Source: Hungatella hathewayi | Lineage (GTDB): Bacteria > Bacillota > Clostridia > Lachnospirales > Lachnospiraceae | Direction of reading: 5' to 3' | Length of the DNA: 64,000 nucleotides | Assembly (NCBI GenBank): GCA_025149285.1 | Contig: CP102274.1 | Span: 702,501 to 766,500 of the forward strand | Shown: in pieces, positions 1 to 8,696 of the stretch | Position numbering within the stretch: position 1 is the stretch's first letter | Layout: every line of letters begins with the position of its first letter | Position numbers and translations under genes: made by a program | Notes under the pieces: model-generated | What the model was told of the DNA's origin: nothing | The model's input: the letters and a program-made list of their open reading frames with translations, nothing else | Database searches by the model: none

Positions 1-305
1 GATTCAACCAGGCTGAGATTTTTGCCTGCCGGATTGGAGCCAGACTGGGAATTCCGGTGCGTACAGAGCTGCTGGTGCGCAGTAAGAAGACTGCGCCGCA
101 GAAACAGTTAAATCCAAAGGAACGGCTTCATAATCTTGAGGAGGCGTTCACGGCGGGAGAGGTACCCGAAGGGGTAAGGCGGGTGATTCTGGTGGATGAT
201 ATCTATACGACCGGAAGCACGATCGAGGCGTGCACCAGGGCTCTTTTGCGGGCGGGGGTGAAAAATGTCTATTTTATTGCGATTTGTATTGGACGGGGAC
301 AGTAA
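1..305 (+). CDS. comF: ComF family phosphoribosyltransferase-like protein (5' truncated by window)
   Basis: The reading frame is already open at the window edge (codons in phase from base 3) and ends with TAA at 303-305, so only the C-terminal ~100 residues are present. The PRPP-binding loop of type I phosphoribosyltransferases, VILVDDIYTTGST, is intact near the end, preceded by the ComF-type segment NQAEIFACRIGARLGIPV. ComF proteins are linked to DNA uptake in competent bacteria, but in Clostridia the role is usually unknown. An internal GTG at 57 is not the real start, because the homology continues upstream of it. Confidence 0.88.
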   Translation, partial: FNQAEIFACRIGARLGIPVRTELLVRSKKTAPQKQLNPKERLHNLEEAFTAGEVPEGVRRVILVDDIYTTGSTIEACTRALLRAGVKNVYFIAICIGRGQ

Positions 306-353
306 AATATTGTAATATAGGAAAAGAAATTAGAAACGCAGGAGGAACTGTTT

Positions 354-845
354 ATGGAAATCAGAATTGCACAGGAGGAGGATGTTCCTTATCTTCTGGA
401 TATATATAACTATGAGGTGCTGCACGGGGAGGCGACCTTCGATATCAATCCAAGGACGCTGTCGGAGCGTCTCGACTGGTACTATGCCCATAACATAAGC
501 AATCATCCCCTGATTGTGGCGGTGGAAGACGGCCATGCCGTTGGCTATGCCAGCCTGTCTCCCTATCGTGTGAAGGAAGCCTACGCGGCAACCGTGGAGC
601 TGTCGGTCTATGTTCACAGAGATTACCGGAAGCGCGGAATTGCCAGGAAGCTGACGCTGCATATATTGAATATGGCCAGGGAGGATGAACGCATCCATAC
701 CGTTATTTCCGTGATTACCGGCGGAAACCAGGCCAGCATCCATCTGCACGAGGAACTGGGATTTCTGCACTGTGGGACGATCAAAGAAGTGGGCGTGAAG
801 TTTGGAAAGTATCTGGATATTGAGAATTATCAGATGATGGTGTAA
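354..845 (+). CDS. GNAT family N-acetyltransferase (phosphinothricin acetyltransferase-like)
   Basis: 163 residues, the usual length for a single GNAT domain. It transfers acetyl from acetyl-CoA to an amine; the substrate cannot be told from sequence. The acetyl-CoA loop appears as RDYRKRGIARKL (about residues 88-99), followed by GGNQASIHLHEELGF, the C-terminal motif typical of the PAT/YwnH subgroup. A strong Shine-Dalgarno (GGAGGA) lies just before the ATG at 354. The gene stands alone, followed by a terminator. A 207-residue minus-strand frame over the same bases is a shadow. Confidence 0.85.
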   Translation: MEIRIAQEEDVPYLLDIYNYEVLHGEATFDINPRTLSERLDWYYAHNISNHPLIVAVEDGHAVGYASLSPYRVKEAYAATVELSVYVHRDYRKRGIARKLTLHILNMAREDERIHTVISVITGGNQASIHLHEELGFLHCGTIKEVGVKFGKYLDIENYQMMV

Positions 846-898
846 GACAGGGAAATACGGTGCAGCGCTTTTGAAAATAACAGGTAATGGCAGCGGAA

Positions 899-930
899 GC
901 GCCGGTCTGAAAATGGCCGGTGCTTTTCCA
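899..930 (+). terminator. Rho-independent terminator after the GNAT gene
   Basis: Stem GCGCCGG (899-905) pairs with CCGGTGC (917-923, one G-U pair), followed by TTTT. It separates the GNAT gene from the MerR-type promoter downstream. Confidence 0.65.
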
Positions 931-953
931 TTATAAATAATTGTAAAAAACAC

Positions 954-984
954 TTGACCCTTCCCTTACGTCACCCTGTATAAT
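954..984 (+). promoter_or_regulatory. MerR-type promoter with 19-bp spacer
   Basis: TTGACC (954-959) and TATAAT (979-984) are separated by 19 bp instead of 17. The over-long spacer is the hallmark of promoters that MerR-family activators untwist. The spacer carries an imperfect dyad: TGAC at 955-958 against GTCA at 970-973. The gene just downstream encodes a MerR-type regulator, so autoregulation is the natural reading. Confidence 0.7.
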
Positions 985-1025
985 GGTAACATAAAGATCC
1001 CAGAGCAAAGGTGGTGATGCAGAAG

Positions 1026-2210
1026 ATGCAAGGGTATTATACGTCCGGAGAATTCGCAAAAAAGGCAAATGTATCGATCCGGACCATCCGTTATTACGAT
1101 AAACAGGGCCTGCTTAAACCAGCTGGTATGAGCGAGGCGGGATACCGGTTATATACGGATTCCGATTTCGCAAAGCTTCAGAAGATACTTTCTCTCAAAT
1201 ATCTGGGCTTCTCCTTAGACGAGATTCGTTCAATCACCATCAACGATGATGACAACGGCTATGTGGAGCAGTCTCTGGAGCTTCAGCTGGATCTGGTGAA
1301 GAAGCGGATTGAGCATTTGAAGCTGGTAGAGCAGACTCTCTCGGAGACCTCGAAGCTGGTAAAGGACAATCCGGTTATAGACTGGAATAAAATTCTGCAC
1401 TTAATCCATATTACCAATATGGAAAAGAGTCTGGTGGAGCAGTACAAGAACGCGGCCAACTTAAGCATCAGGATCGATCTTCACAGGAAATATGCCAGGA
1501 ACCCCATGGGCTGGTTTCCGTGGCTGTACTCCCAGCTGGATTTAAAAGACGGTGAAACGGTTTTGGAGACAGGCTGTGGGAACGGCGAACTGTGGAGAGA
1601 GAATCGGGACTTAATTCCCCCGGATGCGGTTATCTGCCTGTCTGATGTCTCGGAGGGAATGATACAGGACGCCAGGGAACATCTCAAGGGAGTGCCCGGA
1701 AGATTTTCCTATGAAGTCTTTGACTGCTGCAGGATTCCCAAGGCGGAGGAGAGCTTTGATAAGGTCTCAGCCAACCATGTACTGTTCTATTTAAAGGACT
1801 TGGACGGTGCGCTGGAGGAGGTGCGGCGGGTGCTGAAGCCGGACGGAACATTTTTCTGCAGCACTTATGGCCGGGAACACATGAAGGAGATCAGCCAGCT
1901 GGTGAAGGAGTTTGATTCGCGGATCGTGCTGTCGGAAGTGAATTTATACGATGCGTTTGGTCTTGAAAACGGCTGTGAGATACTGAAACGCCATTTTGGC
2001 AGGGTGGAAGAGATCCTTTATGAGGATCATTTAGAAGTCCGGGACGAGGGACCGCTGATGGAGTATATTCTCTCCTGTCATGGCAATCAGCAGGAGTATT
2101 TGAGTGAGCGGTACGATGAATTCCGGGACTTTTTAAAGAAAAAGATCGAGAAAAAAGGGACGCTTTTCGTTACCAAGAGAGCCGGTATCTTTCGATGCCG
2201 GAAGAACTGA
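1026..2210 (+). CDS. MerR family regulator fused to a SAM-dependent methyltransferase
   Basis: 394 residues from the ATG at 1026. I prefer this start over the GTG at 1011 because AGGTGGTG (1009-1016) is then a well-spaced ribosome site. Residues ~5-75 are a MerR winged helix (YTSGEFAKKANVSIRTIRYYD, then KQGLLKPAG) followed by a dimerisation coiled coil. From ~165 there is a class I methyltransferase with SAM motif I VLETGCGNGEL (~179-188) and a downstream FDKVSANHVLFYL segment. The MerR half replaces the usual drug-binding domain with an enzyme, so the gene may sense SAM or a methyl-accepting toxic compound. Substrate unknown. Probably monocistronic. Confidence 0.85.
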   Translation: MQGYYTSGEFAKKANVSIRTIRYYDKQGLLKPAGMSEAGYRLYTDSDFAKLQKILSLKYLGFSLDEIRSITINDDDNGYVEQSLELQLDLVKKRIEHLKLVEQTLSETSKLVKDNPVIDWNKILHLIHITNMEKSLVEQYKNAANLSIRIDLHRKYARNPMGWFPWLYSQLDLKDGETVLETGCGNGELWRENRDLIPPDAVICLSDVSEGMIQDAREHLKGVPGRFSYEVFDCCRIPKAEESFDKVSANHVLFYLKDLDGALEEVRRVLKPDGTFFCSTYGREHMKEISQLVKEFDSRIVLSEVNLYDAFGLENGCEILKRHFGRVEEILYEDHLEVRDEGPLMEYILSCHGNQQEYLSERYDEFRDFLKKKIEKKGTLFVTKRAGIFRCRKN

Positions 2211-2270
2211 AACCGAAGAAACAAAACGCGGGACAGATTTTGTAAAATATAAAATACGGAGGAACACACT

Positions 2271-3155
2271 ATGAAGGGAATTATCCTCGCCGGAGGCTCC
2301 GGCACAAGACTTTACCCGTTGACCATGGTCACATCGAAGCAGCTTCTGCCGATCTATGACAAACCCATGATCTACTATCCGCTGTCCGTTCTGATGAACG
2401 CGGGAATCAGAGATATTCTGATCATCTCCACACCGGACGACACACCGCGGTTCGAGGCGCTCTTAGGGAGCGGAAGCCAGTTCGGAATCCGTTTATCCTA
2501 CGCCGTTCAGCCGTCACCGGATGGACTGGCCCAGGCGTTTATCATCGGCGAGGAATTTATCGGGGATGATAATGTAGCCATGATTCTGGGCGACAACATC
2601 TTTGCGGGACACGGCCTGACAAAACGGCTTCTGGCGGCTGCCAATAAGAAAGAGGGCGCTACCGTATTCGGATATTATGTGGACGATCCGGAACGGTTCG
2701 GCATCGTGGAATTTGATTCCAACGGAAAGGCTATTTCCATCGAGGAGAAGCCGGAGCATCCGAAGAGCAACTACTGCGTGACCGGACTCTATTTCTACGA
2801 TAATAAGGTGGTGGAGTATGCAAAGAATTTAAAGCCTTCCGCCCGAGGCGAGCTGGAAATTACCGATTTGAACCGGATCTATCTGGAAGAGGGAAGACTG
2901 GATGTGGAACTTCTCGGACAGGGCTTTACCTGGCTCGACACAGGAACCCACGAATCCCTGGCGGACGCCACCAACTTTGTCCGCACCATGGAGACCCATC
3001 AGCACAGGAAAGTGGCGTGCCTGGAGGAGATCGCGTATCTCAATCACTGGATTACCAGAGACCAGCTCTTAGAAGATATCGAACCACTGAAGAAGAACCA
3101 GTATGGCCATTATCTCATGGATGTTCTGGCCGGCAAATATATTGATATTAAGTAA
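2271..3155 (+). CDS. rmlA: Glucose-1-phosphate thymidylyltransferase
   Basis: 294 residues, the standard RmlA length. It makes dTDP-glucose from dTTP and glucose-1-phosphate, the first step of dTDP-L-rhamnose synthesis in the cytoplasm. The nucleotide-binding signature [11 protein letters not shown] (8-18), the [17 protein letters not shown] segment, [17 protein letters not shown] and [10 protein letters not shown] are all present. GGAGG precedes the ATG. It is first of a three-gene cluster with rmlB and rmlD, each with its own ribosome site and short gaps. Confidence 0.96.
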   Translation: MKGIILAGGSGTRLYPLTMVTSKQLLPIYDKPMIYYPLSVLMNAGIRDILIISTPDDTPRFEALLGSGSQFGIRLSYAVQPSPDGLAQAFIIGEEFIGDDNVAMILGDNIFAGHGLTKRLLAAANKKEGATVFGYYVDDPERFGIVEFDSNGKAISIEEKPEHPKSNYCVTGLYFYDNKVVEYAKNLKPSARGELEITDLNRIYLEEGRLDVELLGQGFTWLDTGTHESLADATNFVRTMETHQHRKVACLEEIAYLNHWITRDQLLEDIEPLKKNQYGHYLMDVLAGKYIDIK

Positions 3156-3200
3156 ACAGACAGAGTGATAAAATAAAGGAAAAACAGGAGGAATTCACAC

Positions 3201-4223
3201 ATGAAAATCATCGTTACAGGAGGCGCAGGCTTCATTGGAGGCAACTTCGTCCATCACATGGTAAACAAATACCCGGATTACGAGATCATCAACTTAGACT
3301 TACTGACTTACGCAGGCAACTTGGAGACCCTAAAGCCGGTAGAGGACAAGCCGAATTACAAGTTTGTGAAAGGTGATATCGCGGACCGTAAGTTCATCTT
3401 TGACTTATTTGAAAAAGAAAAACCGGACGTGATCGTCAATTTCGCGGCGGAGAGCCATGTGGACCGATCCATCACCGATCCGGAGAGCTTCGTGAGAACG
3501 AATGTCATGGGAACCACCACCCTGCTCGACGCCTGCCGGGAGTTTGGAATTAAGAGATACCATCAGGTATCCACCGACGAGGTGTACGGCGACCTTCCGT
3601 TAGACCGCCCGGACTTATTCTTCACAGAGGAGACTCCGCTTCACACCTCCAGTCCATACTCTTCATCCAAGGCGAGCGCCGATTTATTCGTACTCGCTTA
3701 CCACAGGACCTTCGGACTGCCGGTCACTATCTCAAGATGCTCCAATAACTACGGACCCTACCATTTCCCGGAGAAACTGATTCCGCTGATCATCAGCCGT
3801 GCGCTGGCAGATGAGGAGCTTCCGGTCTATGGAACCGGCGAGAATGTCCGTGACTGGCTCCATGTTGCGGATCACTGCGAGGCCATTGATTTAATTATCC
3901 ATAAAGGCAGGGAAGGCGAAATTTACAACGTCGGCGGCCACAATGAGAGAACGAACCTGGAAGTGGTAAAGACGATCTTAAAGGCATTAGACAAGCCGGA
4001 AAGCTTAATCAAGTATGTCTCCGACCGCCCAGGCCATGACAGACGCTACGCCATCGACCCGAAAAAACTGGAGACAGAGCTGGGATGGAAGCCGAAATAT
4101 ACCTTTGACACGGGAATTGAGCAGACCATTCAGTGGTATCTGGACAATGAAGACTGGTGGAAGCACATCATCAACGGAGAGTACCAGAATTACTTCGAAA
4201 ATATGTATGGAGACCGTTTATAA
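3201..4223 (+). CDS. rmlB: dTDP-glucose 4,6-dehydratase
   Basis: 340 residues, an extended short-chain dehydrogenase. It converts dTDP-glucose to dTDP-4-keto-6-deoxyglucose using bound NAD+. Visible are the Rossmann motif GGAGFIG (7-13), the catalytic STDEVYG (124-130, with the Thr-Asp-Glu typical of RmlB) and YSSSK (Tyr153, Lys157). The ATG at 3201 follows AGGAGG. Its product also feeds other 6-deoxysugars, so it need not serve only rhamnose. Confidence 0.96.
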   Translation: MKIIVTGGAGFIGGNFVHHMVNKYPDYEIINLDLLTYAGNLETLKPVEDKPNYKFVKGDIADRKFIFDLFEKEKPDVIVNFAAESHVDRSITDPESFVRTNVMGTTTLLDACREFGIKRYHQVSTDEVYGDLPLDRPDLFFTEETPLHTSSPYSSSKASADLFVLAYHRTFGLPVTISRCSNNYGPYHFPEKLIPLIISRALADEELPVYGTGENVRDWLHVADHCEAIDLIIHKGREGEIYNVGGHNERTNLEVVKTILKALDKPESLIKYVSDRPGHDRRYAIDPKKLETELGWKPKYTFDTGIEQTIQWYLDNEDWWKHIINGEYQNYFENMYGDRL

Positions 4224-4256
4224 TATGCCGTTCCGGCTGACGCGATGGAGGTATCT

Positions 4257-5099
4257 ATGAGAGTTTTTGTAACAGGAGTAAAAGGCCAGCTGGGCCACGA
4301 TGTGGTTGATGAGCTGGAAAAGAGAGGTCACGAGGCGATCGGTGTGGACATCGACGAGATGGACATTACGGATGCCGAAAGCGTAAACCGTGTTATCCGG
4401 GAAGCCGCTCCGGAGGCGGTAATCCACTGTGCGGCTTATACGGCGGTAGATGCGGCGGAGGACAATTTAGAGCTTTGCAGACGCGTCAATGCATACGGCA
4501 CGGAAAACATTGCCAAGGTATGCCGGGAGCTGGATATCAAGATGATGTACATCAGCACGGATTACGTGTTTAACGGCCAGGGCACCCGTCCCTGGGAGCC
4601 GGATGATGAGAGAGAACCGTTAAACGTCTACGGGCTGACAAAATATGAGGGAGAGCTGGCCATCGAGGAGAATCTTACCAAATATTTTACTGTGCGGATC
4701 GCCTGGGTGTTCGGCGTAAACGGCAGGAATTTCATAAAGACCATGCTGAATCTGGGAAAGACCCACGATAAGATCACTGTGGTATCCGATCAGATCGGTT
4801 CCCCTACCTATACCTACGATCTTGCCCGCCTGCTGGTGGATATGATAGAGACCGACAGGTATGGCCGCTACCATGCCACAAACGAGGGACTGTGCAGCTG
4901 GTGCGATTTTGCAAAAGAAATATTTAAGCAGGCGGGCATGAAGGTAGAAGTGGTACCGGTCACGTCTGAGGAATATCCGTCCAGGGCGAAACGGCCGATG
5001 AACAGCCGCATGAGCAAGGATAAGCTGGAAGCAAACGGATTTGAGAGACTGCCGTCCTGGCAGGATGCACTGGGACGGTATTTGAAAGAAATTCAGTAA
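4257..5099 (+). CDS. rmlD: dTDP-4-dehydrorhamnose reductase
   Basis: 280 residues from the ATG at 4257. An in-frame ATG at 4245 is possible, but it overlaps GGAGG (4247-4251), which is better placed to serve 4257. The N-terminus MRVFVTGVKGQLG is a Rossmann NADPH-binding turn, and YGLTK supplies the Tyr-x3-Lys pair (about 125 and 129). RmlD performs the last step to dTDP-L-rhamnose. The usual partner rmlC (3,5-epimerase), which must act before RmlD, is not in this cluster or window. The cluster ends at a shared terminator. Confidence 0.94.
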   Translation: MRVFVTGVKGQLGHDVVDELEKRGHEAIGVDIDEMDITDAESVNRVIREAAPEAVIHCAAYTAVDAAEDNLELCRRVNAYGTENIAKVCRELDIKMMYISTDYVFNGQGTRPWEPDDEREPLNVYGLTKYEGELAIEENLTKYFTVRIAWVFGVNGRNFIKTMLNLGKTHDKITVVSDQIGSPTYTYDLARLLVDMIETDRYGRYHATNEGLCSWCDFAKEIFKQAGMKVEVVPVTSEEYPSRAKRPMNSRMSKDKLEANGFERLPSWQDALGRYLKEIQ

Positions 5100-5118
5100 C
5101 AGGTGTATAAACCATACA

Positions 5119-5160
5119 AAAACAGGATTCTCTGATGCAGTAATCGGAGAATCCTGTTTT
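5119..5160. terminator. Bidirectional terminator between rmlD and the AraC-type regulator
   Basis: Long perfect stem: AACAGGATTCTC (5121-5132) against GAGAATCCTGTT (5147-5158), with T-runs on both strands (TTTT on plus, and on minus from the upstream A-run). It sits between two convergent genes and can serve both. Confidence 0.85.
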
Positions 5161-5190
5161 GATCTTACAGGAGAGTGTTCCCGCGAAGTA

Positions 5191-7434
5191 TCAGTGCTCT
5201 TTTCTGTATTCACTGGGAGTCATATAGTAAAATTTCTTAAAGAACCGTATATAGCTTCTCACGTCACTGTAGCCTACGGCTTCGCTGATCCAGCTGATCG
5301 TCTCTTCCGTATGCGTCAGCAGATCCAGCGACTTCTGGGTGCGGTGATAGTTTAAATACTCCGACAACGTCTTTCCGGTAGACAGCTTGAACAGCTTCGT
5401 CAAATAGATGGAACTGACTCCCACGAAGCCGGCAATCTGTGGAATGGTGATGGGCTGTGAATAATTCAGTTCGATATACTGGACCGCCTTCTGTATGTAT
5501 CCGTAGGATTCCGTGGAAATCTTGTTTTTTGCATCCAGCATCCCGAACAGACAGCTGCAAAAATGCTTGTTGATTTCGTCAACGGTGGAGGCGTTTTCCA
5601 GTTTGCGCACAGATGCGTTCATCTGAATGTCGGGAATATCCCCGTTCATCTCCAAAAGCGAGGCATAGATGGTGCAGACCGTAATAAGGGCCAGACGCTT
5701 CACTTCCTCCTCGTCCCCGTTCTCTAAATAGCGGTTTCGGAAAGCGTCGGTATGCTCCTTTAAGCCGGTGCCGTTTTTATCGATGATGGCCTGCGTAATA
5801 TGAGATACGATATCCTGATCAATGGAGGAGGTGAACTCGTTCTGGTAGCTGAACAGGACGAAGTCATCGGCATCCGCAGCCGTGAAGATAAAATTGTGCC
5901 GTGCCAGCTGCCATACCTGCCACGGAGCCGGTTCCGTCTCGGAGCAGATGCCGATGGAAAACAGCGGATAGACACTGAGAGTCTGCTTCATCCGTTTCTT
6001 CAGTGCGGTGCACAGTCTGGAAAGCTCCTTCGACAGCGTATCGGACAGCCCGGTGTTTAAGATAATGCAGATGCTTTTGTTGTCAATATAGAGGCTGTAG
6101 GCGGTGCCAAGGGCGGAAAAGGCATTTGTGGTATTGGTTCTGATGACCAGCTTTAACTGTTCCCGTCTCGTATAGTCCTCCATCTGATCGAGAGAGGGAA
6201 GAGAAATCAGGATAACAGCGTAATACGGGAACGGAAACAGGAGCCCGTGTTCCTCATATTCCGGCGGAAGACTGGTGATATCCACATAGTTATAGAGGAT
6301 GCCGGAGAGCAGACGTTCCCGGACCAGCTGTTGGTTTTCATGCATGACGGTCCCGATGTCAGACAGCTGTGCATTCAGATTGTCGAGAGCGGTGCTGATC
6401 AGTGAAAATTCATCCTCCCGGACTCCCGGTATCTCCGTGTAGGGATTGATCCCGATCTTCTTCATAATCGCATCCACCGGGCGCAGCATGATCATGCCGT
6501 AAACCATGGAGGCGGCAAAGTCAGCCGCCGCTGCGGCCAGATAGATCAAAAACCACTGCAGGAGCGTGGCGCTTACCGCAGTCAGAAGTTCCAGCTTCGA
6601 CGCGTGGAAGGAACATCTGGCTCCGATCGTGGAAAAGGAGGAAAAGGCGGTGGTGCCGGGCAGCAGAAGGCCTTCGTTTTCGGAGGCAGTCAGCCCGTTA
6701 GCCCAGTTCTTCATGACTGCGTCAGAGGAGGACCAGAGCAGATGGTCCTGGAAGCAGACCGTAGCCGTGTAGGGGGTGTAGCCCGCGGCCTCTGCGGCCG
6801 CTTTCTGAAGCCGGCCAAGAGAGTAGGAGACGGTTACATATCCCCTCCCCTGCGATTTGTACAGGGGAAGCCTGCGCGCATAAGTAATTACGGCAACTGC
6901 CGGATCAGGGCTGTAGTAGCGCTTATAGGGAACGTTAATCAGCCACATCTCTTCGCCCTTCATATTCTCAAGGGTTTCAATCAGTTCTTTGTCATAGAAG
7001 TCATCATAATCATACATTCCGCCGCTGGAATCAAAGATTCTTTGAGACCGGTTGAAAAAGAGGCAGATGGACTCGTAATGATACAGAGTGGAATAAGGCG
7101 TTACATCGTTGGTCATGCGTACCAGCTGATCCAGCGTAGGTGATTTCGCTTCCAGAACCCGTTCGATGGACGCCAGATTTCCCATAAATACCGCGCTGTT
7201 TTTCATGTTTGATAAATTATCCTGGACTGACAGCGCGACATAATTTGCCTTCATCTCCAGATTCTCATGCAGCTTCATCCGGTTTTGAAGCGTGATTACC
7301 ACGCCGCCAATGATAAAGATAATGGTAGTAAACAGAAATGTGATAAAGAAAAATGAACGGAAATGCCTGGATTTCAGAATGTTTTTCCATTTGCTGTCCC
7401 TGGTGTTTTTGTGCTTAATTCCCAATGGTCCCAT
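5191..7434 (-). CDS. Membrane-anchored AraC family transcriptional regulator
   Basis: 747 residues from the ATG at 7434. TTG at 7443 and TTG at 7425 are alternatives: the GGAAAGG box abuts the ATG and is best spaced for 7425. There is a hydrophobic helix near the N-terminus (FFFITFLFTTIIFIIGG), a ~230-residue extracytoplasmic sensor-like region, then a second long hydrophobic stretch ending in AASMVYGMIMLRPV, followed by a linker. The last ~100 residues are a double helix-turn-helix AraC domain (ISWISEAVGYSDVRSYIRFFKKFY, TPSEYRKEH). Regulators of this layout in Clostridia and Paenibacilli usually control the adjacent sugar transporter. Here the divergent neighbour is an ABC transporter-sulfatase operon, its likely target. 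Confidence 0.85.
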   Translation of the reverse strand: MGPLGIKHKNTRDSKWKNILKSRHFRSFFFITFLFTTIIFIIGGVVITLQNRMKLHENLEMKANYVALSVQDNLSNMKNSAVFMGNLASIERVLEAKSPTLDQLVRMTNDVTPYSTLYHYESICLFFNRSQRIFDSSGGMYDYDDFYDKELIETLENMKGEEMWLINVPYKRYYSPDPAVAVITYARRLPLYKSQGRGYVTVSYSLGRLQKAAAEAAGYTPYTATVCFQDHLLWSSSDAVMKNWANGLTASENEGLLLPGTTAFSSFSTIGARCSFHASKLELLTAVSATLLQWFLIYLAAAAADFAASMVYGMIMLRPVDAIMKKIGINPYTEIPGVREDEFSLISTALDNLNAQLSDIGTVMHENQQLVRERLLSGILYNYVDITSLPPEYEEHGLLFPFPYYAVILISLPSLDQMEDYTRREQLKLVIRTNTTNAFSALGTAYSLYIDNKSICIILNTGLSDTLSKELSRLCTALKKRMKQTLSVYPLFSIGICSETEPAPWQVWQLARHNFIFTAADADDFVLFSYQNEFTSSIDQDIVSHITQAIIDKNGTGLKEHTDAFRNRYLENGDEEEVKRLALITVCTIYASLLEMNGDIPDIQMNASVRKLENASTVDEINKHFCSCLFGMLDAKNKISTESYGYIQKAVQYIELNYSQPITIPQIAGFVGVSSIYLTKLFKLSTGKTLSEYLNYHRTQKSLDLLTHTEETISWISEAVGYSDVRSYIRFFKKFYYMTPSEYRKEH

Positions 7435-7459
7435 CCTTTCCAATGATTAGTTATATCCA

Positions 7460-7488
7460 ATTATAACAAAAAAGGCACTGACAGTCAA
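7460..7488 (-). promoter_or_regulatory. Sigma-A promoter of the AraC-type regulator
   Basis: On the minus strand TTGACT (7488-7483) and TATAAT (7465-7460) are separated by exactly 17 bp, with the gene start 26-35 bases downstream. Confidence 0.75.
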
Positions 7489-7494
7489 AAGGTT

Positions 7495-7504
7495 TTGTAC
7501 GAAA
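7495..7504. promoter_or_regulatory. Candidate operator half, TTGTACGAAA
   Basis: The 10-mer TTGTACGAAA lies just upstream of the regulator's -35 box. Its exact reverse complement occurs at 7693-7702 in the same intergenic region, near the opposite promoter. A shared binding site for the AraC-type regulator is inferred. The -10-like sequence ending in TGTACAAA around 7559-7566 resembles the same core. Confidence 0.4.
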
Positions 7505-7692
7505 TGAGCATAAAGTGTTTTGCTGTATGGTAAAAAATAAAACAGAACTTAGATATAATGTACAAAAACAATAGCAAAAAATCAACTTAATTGGTAAAAA
7601 AGCAGATGAATTTTTGCTATTCTCCTTGAAAACAGGGTAAATGTGACGGATTGTGAAAAAAGAGACGAAATAGGATTAATTCTTGTACTTAT

Positions 7693-7702
7693 TTTCGTAC
7701 AA
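7693..7702. promoter_or_regulatory. Candidate operator half, TTTCGTACAA
   Basis: Exact reverse complement of 7495-7504, lying just upstream of the transporter operon's extended -10. It also forms part of a local dyad, TTGTAC (7683-7688) with GTACAA (7697-7702). Confidence 0.4.
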
Positions 7703-7707
7703 TGTTC

Positions 7708-7716
7708 TGGTATAGT
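7708..7716 (+). promoter_or_regulatory. Extended -10 promoter of the ABC/sulfatase operon
   Basis: TGG-TATAGT fits the extended -10 consensus (TG at 7708-7709, one base, TATAGT 7711-7716). No correctly spaced -35 is visible, as expected for a promoter that needs an activator. Confidence 0.55.
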
Positions 7717-7748
7717 TTTGTCATAAAGCACGATAAGGAGGGAGAAGG

Positions 7749-8696
7749 TTGGGGAAAGCAGCTGTACGTAAAAATGGGAAGGTGAGGAACGGACCGGGTA
7801 TCCGGACCTATATATGGAAACACAAATATCTGTATCTGATGCTGGTACCGGCGATTGTCTATTATATTATTTTCTGCTACGTACCGATGTACGGGGTGAC
7901 GATCGCATTTAAGGATTTTAATCCGATGAAAGGAATATGGAAGAGCTCATGGGTCGGCTTTGAGACGTTTCAGAAGCTGTTTTCCATGGAGAAATTCTAT
8001 TCTGTATTCTGGAATACCATAAGAATCAGTCTGATCCGTCTGGTCTTTGGTTTTCCGTTTCCGATTATTATCGCACTGATGTTAAATGAATTGCGGCATG
8101 TGCGGATGAAGAAAGTGATTCAGACAGCCATCTACATACCCAATTTTATCTCGTGGGTGGTACTTGGCGGAATCCTGACAAGCATCCTGTCCATGGATTC
8201 AGGAATTGTCAACGGAGTGATTCAGGGGCTGGGCTTTCAGCCCATCGGATTTCTGACAGATGAAAAGTTTTTCGTTCCTACCATGGTGGTATCCATGATC
8301 TGGAAGACCTTCGGCTGGAATACCATTATCTATCTGGCGGCCATCACGGGCATCGATACCCAGCTGTATGAGGCGGCTACCGTAGATGGGGCCAACCGGT
8401 GGCAGAAACTCGTACATATTACCGTTCCGTGTATCCGTTCCATCATTATTGTCATTCTGATCACCAGGATCGGAAGCCTGATGCAGGCCGGATTCGAGCA
8501 GATATTCGTTCTCTACCATCCGGGTGTATACGGAACTGCGGATATTATCGATACATATGTATACCGGATGGGCCTTCAGGATGGCAAATTCGAGCTGGCT
8601 ACGGCAGTGGGATTATTTAAATCCGTCATTAATTTCTGTCTGGTAGTGGCTGCAAACAAGATTGCAAGAATGTCGGGAGAGGAGGGAATCTACTGA
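7749..8696 (+). CDS. ABC transporter permease, LplB/YtcP type oligosaccharide uptake
   Basis: 315 residues, starting at TTG 7749 behind GGAGGG (7737-7742). Six hydrophobic segments, and the conserved permease loop that contacts the ATPase (EAATVDGANRWQKLVHITVPCI, about residues 207-228). The N-terminal segment YLYLMLVPAIVYYIIFCYVPMYG is typical of the large-solute LplB family. It pairs with the permease that overlaps its stop codon. No ATPase gene is present; such systems usually share a genome-wide MsmK-type ATPase. Confidence 0.9.
   Translation: MGKAAVRKNGKVRNGPGIRTYIWKHKYLYLMLVPAIVYYIIFCYVPMYGVTIAFKDFNPMKGIWKSSWVGFETFQKLFSMEKFYSVFWNTIRISLIRLVFGFPFPIIIALMLNELRHVRMKKVIQTAIYIPNFISWVVLGGILTSILSMDSGIVNGVIQGLGFQPIGFLTDEKFFVPTMVVSMIWKTFGWNTIIYLAAITGIDTQLYEAATVDGANRWQKLVHITVPCIRSIIIVILITRIGSLMQAGFEQIFVLYHPGVYGTADIIDTYVYRMGLQDGKFELATAVGLFKSVINFCLVVAANKIARMSGEEGIY

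Noticed and set aside
330..953. 207-residue minus-strand open frame opposite the GNAT gene.
   Set aside because: It mirrors codons of a clearly recognisable acetyltransferase; no ribosome site and no family resemblance.
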